Assembly: GCA_033961575.1 (NCBI GenBank)
Contig: CM066732.1
Location: 80,990,687 to 81,054,686 of the forward strand
From: Aselliscus stoliczkanus
Taxonomy: Eukaryota; Chordata; Mammalia; Chiroptera; Hipposideridae
Length of the DNA stretch: 64,000 nt
Direction of reading: 5' to 3'
How positions within the stretch are numbered: position 1 is the first letter of the stretch; every line of letters begins with the position of its first letter. Below, in pieces: positions 10,338-21,223 of the stretch. The position numbers were made by a program, and so were the translations under genes. Under the pieces are notes generated by a model. That model saw only the letters and a program-made list of their open reading frames with translations, searched no databases and was not told the DNA's origin.

Positions 10338-11803
10338 TTTGGCTGCCTCCCTGTGTGTGTGTCTATTAGGTAGAGCTGATGTGTCTCCTGGAGATTTTAG
10401 TAGAGTAGCCTTTTGTAGTAGGTGTTGTGTGAGGCCCAGTGGCGCAGTCTCCCTGGTCACCTGAGCTGGGTGCTGCATATGTGTCACTTCTGTGGGTTGT
10501 GTGTGCCCTCATATTGTAGCTGAGCCTTGATTGCTGTTTGCAAGTTAATGGGATTGACTCTCAGGCTCATTGTTTGTGAGGACTGGCCTTGACTACAGTG
10601 GAGAAGCTGTTGTTCAGGGGCTGAGCTTCCTGAATAAGATTCGCTTTAGCAGGGCTCTGGTGCCTACCCTTTGAGTGTGTTGTCTGTGGAGGTAACCAGT
10701 TGGTACTCTGGTGTGGTCTGAAGTCAGACATTGGGTGTGCTGACTGGGGCCTCCTGGGCAGGGCCCCATCACAGGCCAAGTTCAGCCTTTGCCTATGGCC
10801 TGCCTGGTGCTACCTGGTGTGAGCCATAAAGCAATCCACAGATGTCTTCCACCTGTGCTTGACTTTGAGGTGCCTGGAAGAGGCCTAGTTGTGATGCTAG
10901 GTCAGCTACCACTAGTGCCAGGCCGGGGGATGCTATCAAGGGGTATGGGGCATGCTGTGACCAGATGCTGCATGTTTGAAGTTTGTGAACCTTTGAATGA
11001 TTTTAGGAAAGTCTGCAGCATGAGCCATGACAGGTCATTTGGATGGAAAAGTCACTGAAAGCAGCTCGCATGGGCCCACAAGTTGGGTGGGGCGGGGACT
11101 CAGTGAATCAGCAGAGCTGGGTGAACAGTGTTTGCCAAGTTGATGGAGACTCAGATATGGCTGCTGCCTGTGTCTGTGTGCTGGGGGATGGAGGGTGGAA
11201 AGGTCCAACAAAGAAACAGGTTTCTGCTAGTACTTCAGTCTGAGAGAAAGCTTCCCTTCCAACTCTTCGCCTGAAGTGAGACAATTCATTTCTTTCCTGT
11301 ATGTCTGTTACCTTTAGATCTGTTGCCCCAGTGCTACAGCTCAGAGTGAGTGAGTCCATTACTGAGTAAGTCTGTGCATGGGCCCTTTAAGTGGAAACCA
11401 TGGGATTCTATCCTCCCTTCATCTCACTCAGCCACAATCTCTACTGGTTTTCACAGCCAAAAGTAATGAGGACTTCTCTTACTGGCACTGGACCCTGGGC
11501 TAGGGAGTCTGGTGTGGGCTCAGACCTCTTACTCCTCAGGGGGAATCTCTATAGCCAAAATATCCTTCCCGATTTTTAACTGCCACGTGTGGGTGAGGGG
11601 ACCAGCTCATTCCATGTCTCTGCTCCTCCTACCAGCCTCAAGTTGGCTTCTTCTGTATATCCTTAATTATAAGACTTCTGTTAAGCTAGACTTCAGGTGA
11701 TTCTCATTGATGGTTACTCTTTAGTTTAGTTGTAATTTTGGTGTGGTTGTGAGAGGATGCAAGCACAGCATTTACTTACACTGCCATCTTGACCAGAAAT
11801 ACC

Positions 11804-12570
11804 TGTAATATCTCTTTCCTGAATAGATCCTGAGTAGATTTCCACTTTCTTGTTCACATTATATGGCCATGCTCCATTACTACCATCTATGTTTCCCCGT
11901 ATGTGAAGACTATTTCTAGTCCCACCCTTAAAAGGGATCAGACACTTGGCCAGCAGGGAAATAAACCTGAATTTGTATCCTAAATTCAACCTGGATCCAG
12001 TATTTGTAGATTAGACTACCTCACTGGAGGATTCTACTGTAGATTTTTAGGCATATAACTGAGAAATTTCAATGGATATTTATTTATCAAGTTGTTGAAT
12101 CCCAAAACCTAAAATCTTGTTGCTAACTTCATTTTTCCTAACTTCTCATAAACAGGTGCATTGCATAAATTATTAATGTAAACAAATTACATTTTGAAGA
12201 TGTTTGTATCATTCAGATACACATCAACTGGTTTCAAACAAAAAAATCCAAAAGAGGAAAATATGACAGTTTAAATAGGAGAATTACTGTTTAAACAAGG
12301 AGGCACTAGCATATGTTATGTATTTTGAATATAACTCCAGATATCATACTATTTCTACAAAATTGGTCCATGATCAGCTTATGTGAACTATGCTTCTAAG
12401 ATTTCCCATTGCTTTAATTGGTCTAGTCTAAAGCAGACAGACCCTATGAGGAAGAATGCAAAGTAATCTGATTTCTGGGATAGCCTATGCACTAAAGTCA
12501 ACATGATCCTGCACCTCTGGAGCTTGCCAGTTGTCACTCTGATGAGGCTATCCCAGACCCATTTAACTGA
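11804..12570. other. Unannotated DNA
   Basis: No gene or repeat family recognised between the half-L1 copy and the young L1. The few 60-70 codon ORFs have no features. Confidence 0.4.
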
Positions 12571-12583
12571 AACTGCCATTTTT
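12571..12583. repeat. Left target-site duplication of young L1
   Basis: AACTGCCATTTTT, identical to 14325-14337. It marks a recent L1 insertion. Downstream of the right copy the bases are AA, so the nick site reads TTTTT/AA, the canonical L1 endonuclease target. Confidence 0.93.
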
Positions 12584-14324
12584 TTTTTTAAATTAGTTTC
12601 AGGTGTACAACACAGTGCAATAGTTATACATTTTACCCCTCAAAGTGACAAACCCCCCACCCCCAATACACCCCCCCACACACCCCCATATCATATATAT
12701 CTATTACTCTTCCTCTGACTCTCTTCCACAGTATAATCCACATCCCGTGACTATCTATATATATTCAATTACAGTAGGTATACCACCTCCACTTTAGTAA
12801 AACAGTGCAGTGATCAAACCTCTACTCCATCCATGAAATGGTCTCCCTAACAAGACCTATGATCATCTGACATTCCACAGAATATTTACAACATTATTAA
12901 TTATATTCCCCAAACTGTTTTTCCTATCCCAGTAGCAATATTGTAGTTGCCTATTTTTGCTGTCTAATCCCTTCCCCTTCTCCCTCATCCCCATTCCTCT
13001 CCAAATTAGCAACCCTGATTTTTCCTCTATATCTATGAGACAGTTTCTGTTTACTTTGCTCATTCATACAGTTTTTCATATTCCACATATGAGTGAGATC
13101 ATATGGTATTTGTCCTTCTCTGACTGACTTATTTCACTCAACATTATAGTCTCTAGGTCCATCCATATCATTGCAAATGGCACGATTTCATTCTTCTTTA
13201 TAGTGGAGTAATACTCCATTGTATAAATATACCACAGTTTCTTAATCCAGTCATCTACTGACGGGCATTTTGGTTGTTTCCAAGTCTTAGCTATTGTAAA
13301 TTGTGCTGCTATGAACATCGGGGTGCATAACGTTTTTTGAATAAGTGTCTTGGTTTTTTCAGGATAAATACCTAGGAGTGGAATTGCTGGGTCAAAAGGT
13401 AGCTCTATTTCCAGTTCTTTGAGATACCTCCATACTGACTTCCATAGTGGCTGCACCAATCTGCAGTCCCACCAACAGTGCAGCAGGGTCCCCTTTTCCC
13501 CACAGCCCCGCCAGCACTTGTTGTTTGTTGATTTGTTGATGATAGCCATTCTGACTGGAGTGAGGTGGTATCTCATGGTGGTTTTTATTTGCATTTCCCT
13601 AATGACCAGTGAGGTTGAACTTTTTTTCATATGCCTGTTGGCCATCTGTATGTCCTCTTTAGAGAAATGTTTCTTCATATCTTCTGCCCATTTTTTAATT
13701 GGGTTGTTTGTTTTTTTGGTGTTGAGTTTCATGAGTGTTTTATAAATTTTGGATATTAACCCCTTATCAGATATATCGTTGGCAAATATATTCTCCCATT
13801 CAGTAGGCTTCCTTTTTGTTTTATTAATGGTTTCCTTTGTTGTGAAAAAACTTTTAAGTCTGATATAATCCCATATGTTCATTTTTTCTTTTACTTCTCT
13901 TGCCCGTAGGGATGTATCAGTAAAAATATTGCTCCGGGTAATGTCTGCAAATGTACTCCCTATATTTTCATTTAGGATTTTTATGGTTTCAGGTCTTACA
14001 TTTAAGTCTTTAATCCATTTTGAATTTGTTCTTGTATAAGGCGTAAGGAGATGATCCAGTTTCATTTTTTTGCATGTGTCAGTCCAATTTTCCCAGCACC
14101 ATTTATTGAATAGACTATCTTTACTCCAGTGTAAATTCTTGCTTCCCTTGTCATAGATTAACTGTCCGTAAATGCTTGGATTTATTTCTGGGCTCTCTGT
14201 TCTGTTCCACTGATCGATGTGCCTGTTTTTATGCCAATACCAAACTGTCTTGATTACTGTGGCCTTGTAGTAGGTTTTGATGTCTGGTAGCGTGATCCCC
14301 CCGACTTTGTTTTTATTCCTCTGT
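12584..14324 (-). mobile_element. Young 5'-truncated L1
   Basis: A 1.74-kb minus-strand L1 bounded by a perfect 13-bp target-site duplication. The plus strand starts with a T run (12581-12589, the copied A tail), then about 490 bp of 3' UTR, then the ORF2 C-terminus. The 3' UTR matches the fragment at 59453-59973 closely. The uninterrupted ORF2 frame and the perfect duplication mark this as one of the youngest elements in the window. L1 mobilises itself by target-primed reverse transcription; this copy is truncated and immobile. Confidence 0.95.
13076..14324 (-). pseudogene. L1 ORF2 C-terminal part, frame intact
   Basis: The minus-strand frame is open from the truncation point at about 14324 to the stop at 13076, about 415 codons. 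The Met at 14065 gives 329 codons, but this is an internal residue and not a true start. Segments seen in order are: [11 protein letters not shown]...YYKA (post-reverse-transcriptase region); the [13 protein letters not shown] block; the [11 protein letters not shown]...[14 protein letters not shown] block; the cysteine-rich C-terminal segment ([18 protein letters not shown], a zinc-knuckle-like CX3CX7HX4C motif); and the terminal [11 protein letters not shown]...[19 protein letters not shown] region ending ...SLICGI. The endonuclease and reverse transcriptase are lost by 5' truncation. No frameshift or premature stop is present, which is unusual for the window. Confidence 0.93.
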
Positions 14325-14337
14325 AACTGCCATTTTT
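14325..14337. repeat. Right target-site duplication of young L1
   Basis: AACTGCCATTTTT followed by AA, the partner of 12571-12583. Confidence 0.93.
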
Positions 14338-14544
14338 AATAGATGCCCTAAAGCTATCATCTACTGATGGGAAAAGTGACTCTTTTCAGTGCAACTTTTT
14401 AGAAATAAATTATCAACCCTGTTAGAATCTACCTACCGGCAACTTTAAGTTGCCCTTTCACACCACAGCAGTACAAACTGAGACTTTCTGTAGATAATCT
14501 CATCTGAGCCCTAGAATGACTTTAATCTTGCATACATTTAATGA

Positions 14545-14805
14545 GGTGTTAGTATTTCAGTATGCAATCTTCAGTTAGATCGCTTGGATTTAATTCCTTT
14601 CTTATCATTTTTTACTATGTGTAACCTTGGGAAAATTATTTGGAAAAGGTGTTAAGTACCTTTCCTTACTTATAAAATGACAATGATTATGATTATACTA
14701 ACTACCGAAGAAGATTAGATTTAACTGATAAAATCTATATAAAGTGTTTTTGAACAATACCTGACATACATTAAGAATTCAATTACAAGCCAGTTATATC
14801 TGACA
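14545..14805 (+). mobile_element. MIR SINE, diverged
   Basis: Fits the MIR layout: a tRNA-like GATCGCTTGGATTTAATTCC, the TGTGTAACCTTGGGAAAATT core, then TTACTTATAAAATGACAATG. No duplication is visible. Confidence 0.65.
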
Positions 14806-14880
14806 TGTTTAGTTTCATCATCTCCTACCTATTAAGTATATTCTTTATCATAGTAAATCAGAAATTCATTTAACTCAATA

Positions 14881-15616
14881 CGAGGTAGGACAATTAAGTT
14901 TGCAAATTCATCCTGAAAAAGTGCTACATACCTCATTGCTGAATATCACTTTGGTCGCCTTTGAAGTACTTCCCTTGGGATGCTATGCACCGACGCCAGC
15001 GCCTTCAAAGAAATTTTGGAACTCTTTTTCTGGAATGGCCATCAGAGTTGTCATTATATTACCCTTGATGACTTGAATGTCATCAAAATGTCTTTCTTTC
15101 AATATTTCCTTTATCTTTGGGTAAAGAAAGAATTCACTGGGGGCCAGATCAGGTAGGGAGGGTGTTCCAACACAGTTATTTGTTTACTGGCTAAAAACTC
15201 CCTCACAGACAGTGCTGTGTGAGCTGGTGCATTGCTGTGATGCAAGAGCCATGAATTGTTGGCGAAAAGTTCAGGTCATCTAACTTTTTCTTTTTTTTCT
15301 TTTTTTTTTTTCTTAATTTTTTATTTTTAGCTGAGCCATCCTACCACCTGTTCTCAGCTCAACGGCAACTCAGCTCGGACTGGCATCGAACCGCCATTGC
15401 TCGGAGCTCTGCTCTCACTCTTGAGCGAGCTCTTAACCAACTGAGCCACTCGGCCAGCCCTCATCTAACTTTTTCATACAGCCTTTCAGCACTTTCAAAT
15501 AATAAACTTGGTTAACTGTCCAGTTGGTACAAAGTCATAATGAATAATCTCTCTGATATTAAAAAAGATTAGCAACATCATTGCAACAAGTTCATGTACT
15601 TAATTGTCAGAACTCG
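14881..15616 (-). mobile_element. Internally deleted mariner, copy 1
   Basis: Flanked by TA on both sides (14879-14880 and 15617-15618). The terminal inverted repeats are CGAGGTAGGACAATTAAGTT on the left and the inverse, with a few mismatches, at 15590-15616. Read on the minus strand the interior encodes the middle and end of a mariner transposase, including a PDLAPSEFFLYPK-like segment that holds the third catalytic Asp. It is full of small indels, and the helix-turn-helix N-terminus is deleted. The SINE at 15291-15460 interrupts it. The junction GCAACATCATTGCAACAA followed by the right repeat is shared with 56214-56640. Confidence 0.88.
15291..15460 (-). mobile_element. Short tRNA-derived SINE, type 2
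   Basis: Minus-strand SINE with a T-rich left end, inverted B box (GGCATCGAACC near 15382) and inverted A box (ACTGAGCCACTCGG near 15440). The perfect 15-bp duplication TCATCTAACTTTTTC (15276-15290 and 15461-15475) lies inside the mariner, dating the SINE after the mariner. Same type as 52663-52813. Confidence 0.93.
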
Positions 15617-15618
15617 TA

Positions 15619-16267
15619 CATACATTTATATAGTACATAATATAAAATACATAGTATAATAACAATTGAAAGCATATATAAAAATCATAATTGAAGGAAA
15701 TATACAAATTCTTAAAATTTGAGACAGGATGACTAAACCTTTTTGAAAATAAAGGTTTCAGAAATGGAAAGCACACAAACTTTTTTTCTGTTATTGAAAA
15801 TGAGGATATTGATGTTATTATTTCTGGTTTATCCATTAAAGTTTGATTCAATTTTTTGTCATTAGATAGTTAGAACTTATTTTGGAGACTTATTTACTTT
15901 GAACATGTGATTTCATGTACTTTTTTCTCAAAATTTTGATCAAATAAATGGTAAATCCAATATATTGTTTTATTTATGTTTGAATGCTAAAAATAGATAT
16001 TCCAATCATAAATACTTATGCTGATATTATTATTTTAGAGATATTAATTTTAGACTATAAGGATTAATTCAGTTTTAAACAGATTCATTGAAAATCAAAA
16101 CCTAATTCTCAAATACAGAGTAGGTAATTAAAAAATAATAATAAAAGAGTTACTCTGAAAAAACATACTTATGACTGCTTATGTTAATGGTAAAAAAAAT
16201 CATGAAACAAATGAGCTTATTTCAGATAAATCATTGAAAGTAGATTTTATTTTATATTAGTATTATA
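15619..16267. other. Unannotated AT-rich DNA
   Basis: No feature recognised. An 83-codon minus-strand ORF here has no supporting evidence. Confidence 0.4.
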
Positions 16268-16269
16268 TA

Positions 16270-16353
16270 TTGGGTTATCGGAAAAGTCATGGCACATTTT
16301 TGCAATGAAAAATATAGAAAAAATACGTCATGATTTTTCCAACAACTCATTAA
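16270..16353 (+). mobile_element. Palindromic mariner MITE, copy 1
   Basis: An element of about 84 bp made almost entirely of inverted arms. Left is TTGGGTTATCGGAAAAGTCA; right ends TCATGATTTTTCCAACAACT. It is flanked by TA on the left and is homologous to 21893-21973. It resembles the human MADE1 type of mariner MITE in architecture, but not in exact sequence. The strand given is arbitrary. Confidence 0.85.
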
Positions 16354-17318
16354 AATATTAGATAAGAAAATATATGAAATGGGCTTAACATGATGGCTGG
16401 TATAGTAACTCCTTAGTATATGTTAGCTATCATGAATATGATCATCATCACATTATATAAACAATGTTACCTTTTCATTATCTGTTTCCATCTTGAGTGT
16501 AAACTCCTTGATCGACAGATAAAAGAGTACACTTTTTTGTGTAACAGGAATGTGTGAATAATTTACTATTTTTCAGACTCTGCTTCCACCCAAACATGAC
16601 CCCTTTTAGTTTCATCTTAACTGTACTATATATTGGTATTTCAACATGGTAACAATCCAGTTTAATTCTATAAGCATTAATTCTATAGAACACTTTTTCT
16701 TCATTATAAGTAATAATGTTTATAATGTTAAATGTTGCTATTGTAAATTTATCAATAAGAAAAATATTTTATGAACATTCAACTGTATACCAGAGATAAA
16801 AGATAGAGGGATTGTGTCTGTCAGTTCTGGGATTGCCACTGCTATTCTCATACATAAACTATACCCAGTAATGCCAAAATATGTTGTTGTTATTTTTCTC
16901 AATTACCCATAATTGGGCAAAAAGAATTTCACAATAAATTAACAATTGTTTTATCTTTTAAGATATAGCAAATATCCATACTGAAACTATTCACCCTAAA
17001 GTAAATTGTCTAAAGTTGTATTTTTACGGTAACCTGCAACTTTTTTTTTTTTAATTACAATTGCCCAATTATGATTTCATCTTGAAAAAAGGACAGAAAA
17101 GTTTTCCTAAACAGCAATAGCTCAAGAGTACTTGTAAAAGCAACAGATACCTTCAAGATGAGATGTCCTGTTTTTTCCAATGAATTAAATCAGTTTATCA
17201 CTTTTTTTCAGTATGAAGATAGAATTTTCAATAAGATTGAAAAATATAATCCTGTAAAGAAAAATACAAGTCCATTCTTAGCATCTCAGCACAAACAAAC
17301 ACAAAAAAATCAGAGTTT
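16354..17318. other. Unannotated AT-rich DNA
   Basis: No gene or repeat family recognised. Contains a T run at 17041-17052. Confidence 0.4.
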
Positions 17319-17332
17319 AAAAGTTATGGTTA

Positions 17333-17439
17333 GGGCCGGCTGAGTGGCATGGTGGTTGGGCGCTGGCTTGGGAAGCCGGCGGCCCTGGTTCTGGTCCCAC
17401 ATGTGAGAGCTGGTGACACTGCCCTCCAAAAAAAAAAAA
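17333..17439 (+). mobile_element. Short tRNA-derived SINE, type 1
   Basis: Head GGGCCGGCTGAGTGGCATGG, then a B-box-like GGTTCTGGTCCCA, the GTGACACTGCCC end and a poly(A) tail. It is framed by AAAAGTTATGGTTA (17319-17332, repeated after the tail at about 17438-17451). Head-only form of the longer SINE at 46203-46660. Confidence 0.93.
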
Positions 17440-17451
17440 AAGTTATGGTTA

Positions 17452-17863
17452 CATGCACATAAAAATTAGAAAATTAAATCATGACATTTTCAAAGTAAAC
17501 AACATTTTCAGAATTTTTTCTTTTCTGTACCTGCCAAAATGCTTATACATTTAACTATGAAGCTTTGATTCTTGGCAAAGTCTAATATTATGTGAGTTAT
17601 ATTCTGCTTTTAAATCTTCACATATATTTAATATTCAATTTGCCTATACTCATCTTTTGATTCCATCTTAGATTTAAATATTTTTTTAATTGCTCACATT
17701 TCTGAGGATAGATAGAACTAAGTTCTTATGATAGAAATAATGTTTTCTTCAAGAATTTTTTGAAGCATGAAATTTCAGGTCATGAATAGCTTTTCAAAAC
17801 ATGTGTCCTCAAATTACAACATATTTCATTTGACATCTTCCCATAGAAATCCTGAAGTTATTT
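17452..17863. other. Unannotated AT-rich DNA
   Basis: No feature recognised. Confidence 0.4.
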
Positions 17864-17877
17864 ATAATATATATGAT

Positions 17878-18320
17878 ATTTTTTTAAAGATTTTATTGGG
17901 AAATTGAGGAAAGGAGAACAGATAAGTTTCTGCCCTTCTGTTCTTCATTCTAGTTGTAGAGGACGTTGCTTCACTGGCCCATGTTGGTATCGTCTTTGTG
18001 CTCTTCCCAGGTGAGGCAGATCGGTCACCCACCTCTGGACAGCCACTCACTGCAGCTCTTGGCAGCTCCCTCCAGCTGCTGGCCGCTCATGCTGGTGGCT
18101 GGCCACTCACTGTAGCTTATGGCAGCCCACTGCAGCAGGGGCTACAGCTATGCAGTCCCAGGGACTCACAGCAGCCCAGCTCCAGGTAGAGCCGTTGTTC
18201 ACCATCTAAGCTGTAGAGGGCAGTGTCAGTGGCCCTCATATGTGGAATCTAAACCGGGGCCCTGCACTCAGAGCTAGCATCCCAAGCCAGCTCTTAACCA
18301 ATGCGCCACTCGGTCAGCCC
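17878..18320 (-). mobile_element. Long T+ SINE of type 1
   Basis: Minus-strand, 443 bp, framed by a perfect 14-bp duplication ATAATATATATGAT (17864-17877 and 18321-18334). On the plus strand it runs from the inverted AATAAAATCTTT tail, through a GC-rich block of irregular GCCACTCACTGCAGCT-type repeats (about 18040-18150), to the inverted tRNA-like head ending GGGCTGACCGAGTGGCGCAT in reverse. The same modules, in the same order, occur on the plus strand at 46203-46660. Confidence 0.93.
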
Positions 18321-18334
18321 ATAATATATATGAT

Positions 18335-19057
18335 TTTAAATAGAGGGTATGTCTGATGATTTTTCCATATCTGAGAACATTTATGGTACAGAAAGGTGTT
18401 CTGGCAAATTTAAGATGGACTATGAGCAAAATTTCTTACAGGATTGACAAACCTTTCAGAAACAAGCAGGAAGGAGAATCATGGACTCTGCTCTTCATAG
18501 GTCTCTCCTCCACATTCCTTTTAATACTATACTCAAAATGATTTGTGGTTAGTCTACTTCAAACAATGAACAAAATATGCACTGACAAGTTGGCATTTGT
18601 TACATTCTGTGTAGATAACAAATGTGTAAGATATCAACCTGGACCTCAAGGATATTACAGTGTAAACCAGAAGATAAAGTTATACTTTGGGAAACTAACT
18701 TGGAGGGTAATAAAGAATTAAAATGTGCAGAAGGGCCTATAATTGTGCCAGAGGTAATATTTTTAAGGACCTGTCAGTACATCTTAAGGGACTCACATAT
18801 GAGTTTCTTTCCCTGCAACACTTTTGCTACTTTGTCCCAGTAATGCATCAAGTGAATGCCACCAAAGGAAGAAGGATTCAGTCAGTTTCTGTTGGATGGG
18901 GAAATGAAAAGCCTTCCATCCTTAGGGGAAGAAGTCAAGAGGGAAAGACAGAATGAAGGAAAAGGCATGAAGTCAGTCATGAATGTCCTTTCTTGCCATT
19001 CCCTCATCCCCCAGAAAGAGGAGGAGCTAGGAGTGGTACATTATAGAGATTGTGTGT
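18335..19057. other. Unannotated DNA
   Basis: No gene recognised. A 130-codon ORF (18856-19248) has a glycine-rich low-complexity centre caused by the G-run at 19058-19085 and no other feature. Confidence 0.4.
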
Positions 19058-19085
19058 GGGGGTGGGGGTTGGGGGTGGGGGGGGG
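19058..19085 (+). promoter_or_regulatory. G-quadruplex-forming G-run cluster
   Basis: Five-base and longer G runs separated by one or two T: G5-T-G5-TT-G5-T-G9. This fits the strict G-quadruplex pattern with very short loops, typical of highly stable parallel folds. No promoter or gene is recognised next to it, so a regulatory role is not shown. Confidence 0.75.
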
Positions 19086-19259
19086 TGTTCAGTTCATAGA
19101 GTATTTATTTGGCCAGAACACTAGTTTAAATTGTGATGGTCTGAAATCATTGTTGACTTCAGTTGACATACTGTTTTTCAAACCATTGGAACTAACCTTG
19201 ATGCACATTGAAAGTATGCTCTCAAAATATTTGGATTATCTTAGCTGAGGCAAATTCAC

Positions 19260-20600
19260 AAGGGTTTCATTTTTGCCAAGATTTTTTAAACATTTTTTGA
19301 AAAATAAATTTAGACTTATGGAAAGTTACACAAATAGTACAAGGAATTCTTGTATACACTCCACCCAGCTTCCCATAATGCTAACATCCTATATAACCAT
19401 AGTTCAAATATTAAAACCAAGAAATTAACAATGACACAATATCATTAACTGATATACAGAGCTTATTAAAAATTTGCCAGTTTTTCTACTAATATCCTTT
19501 TTTTCTGGTTCAAGACCCAATCCAAGGTCCCATATTTTATTTAGTTGTAAGGTCTCTTTAGGGTTCTTCAATCTGTGGTACTTCCTCAGCATTTCAAGCT
19601 CTTTACACCTTTGAAGTATACATGTCAGTTATTTTCTAGAATATCACTTAATTTGTGTTTTTCTGATGCTTTCTCATAATTAGATTGATGTTATACTTTT
19701 TGGCAAAAATAAAACAGAGTGATGTTTGTCCTCAGTACTTCATATAATGGGGTATATATGATGGTATTATATCTTATTAGTGGTATTGTTAACTCTGATC
19801 ACATGAGTCTCCTTGGCAATATTTATATTTTCATTTTGTAGTAAGTATTTTGTGAGCAAATACCTTAAAACTATGTAAATATCTTATTTCTCATTATTTA
19901 CTCATTTTAGCAGCCACTGATGGTTTGAATAATATGTATAGAGATGAAAAGATACAACAAATATTCCAGTGGTATTTGTTTAATGGTGAATTTCTATTTC
20001 CCTTATTCCTTGTAGATTTATTAATGTATATTCTACTATAAAGGAGAGTACCCTCTTCTATTTACTTTTCCATTTATATCTGTATGGAGTCATTGCTAAT
20101 TATTATAATCTAAAGGTAATAAGTCACCTAACATTATTTAGGTTGTTTTCTAATTGGCCAAACTTTGGCCATTGAGAGCTCTTTAAACTTGGTTTTTGTG
20201 TTTTGTTTTGTTTTATTTTGTTTTGGGAATACTTCTATACTTCTGTCATCTTAAAATATTCCAGTCTCATCTTGTATTTTCCTTGCCCTGGTCCTTCCAA
20301 AGAGCCCTGAGCTGGTTCCCTTTATTAGAAAATAATATTAGGATTCCAAGATCTTAAGTGCTTGTGCCTACTGGGTGTCATTGTTTCTAGGCCATCTTAG
20401 AGAACAGAGTTAGGACATATACATATGTATAATAACACACAATTATGCATACTTACTTATTTCTGTATGTATCCATCTGTGTGTGTGTATATATATTAAA
20501 AACTATGAGTTCATACTAATACCTTTGATTCCAATTTAACATGACAGGGTTCATTTGAGTCTTTCCTATTTTCATGTGTAAGCTCTTTCTCTGACAGTGA
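19260..20600 (-). mobile_element. Old L1-like sequence
   Basis: Resembles old mammalian L1M-type sequence on the minus strand. One block is ATAGTACAAGGAATTCTTGT with a CACCCAGCTTCCC-type context. A second block (about 20150-20410) has GAGAGCTCTTT..., CTCATCTTGTATTTTCC and TGGGTGTCATTGTTTCTAGG. Divergence is high and no ORF remains. Boundaries and subfamily are uncertain. Confidence 0.5.
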
Positions 20601-21223
20601 GAAACATGCTCTCTTTATTAACAATGTATTTGCTTATTCTTTCAAAACTAGCATGAACATGAAATAGTTCCAAATTGCTAATTTATATCCACAACAAGCA
20701 GGGCACTGAATGTACAGTGCATCAAGAGCTACAGGTTAGGAACAGTCTGTGATGGTAAAGCAACTGGTTCCTCAGGGCTCATACCTGATATGTGGGCATT
20801 CAAAGATTCCACATACTCAATTGCTGAAAATACAGGTCCATCAAAGAAGGACTTGGGGCCATTGCATAGACTGTAAGGTGCAAGTATTTTATGCTCAAAA
20901 GCAGTGACTAAGCTCACAATCAGAAGGAATAAATTCTAGATATTTCAATAGGACCAGTCCCTCTGTGAACTCCATTGGGGGTGGGGGGGAAGAATGGTAT
21001 CCGGGTAGAATGAGGTCATCTCAGCAGAAGAAACAGGCCCTAGAAAATGGTACAAAACACCTCTATTAAAAAAAACAAAAACACCTCCATCATAAACTTT
21101 TCTCTGGAAACCTTCCATCTTGGAAGGGAGGTGGGGAAGGAGAGACACTTTGAGGAATTTGGGGAGAGCTAATCCTATCAGAGTTTAAATGTAAAATTGC
21201 CTGAATGTTACCTTACAGAAATT
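20601..21223. other. Unannotated DNA
   Basis: No gene or repeat family recognised; contains short A and G runs. Confidence 0.4.

Larger units (their letters stand above)
8010..11795 (-). mobile_element. Half-L1 (HAL1-like) element, copy A
   Basis: An L1-derived element of about 3.29 kb once the SINE at 9604-10095 is subtracted. On the minus strand the order is: GC-richer 5' UTR (11793 to about 10340); ORF1 remnant from 10337 down to about 8960; a short N-terminal piece of ORF2 (about 8835-8665); a junction near 8640-8670; the last codons of ORF2 (about 8640-8380); 3' UTR; and an A-rich tail at about 8010-8035. ORF2 lacks essentially all of its reverse transcriptase, so the copy could only move in trans. 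The flanking GAAATACC (8002-8009 and 11796-11803) is a plausible 8-bp target duplication. Copy B at 42159-45450 has the same ends and junction. Confidence 0.85.

Noticed and set aside
13419..13745. 108-codon plus-strand ORF
   Set aside because: Antisense shadow of the L1 ORF2 frame at 13076-14324.
18856..19248. 130-codon Gly-rich ORF
   Set aside because: The Gly run is a translation of the G-run; nothing else supports a protein.
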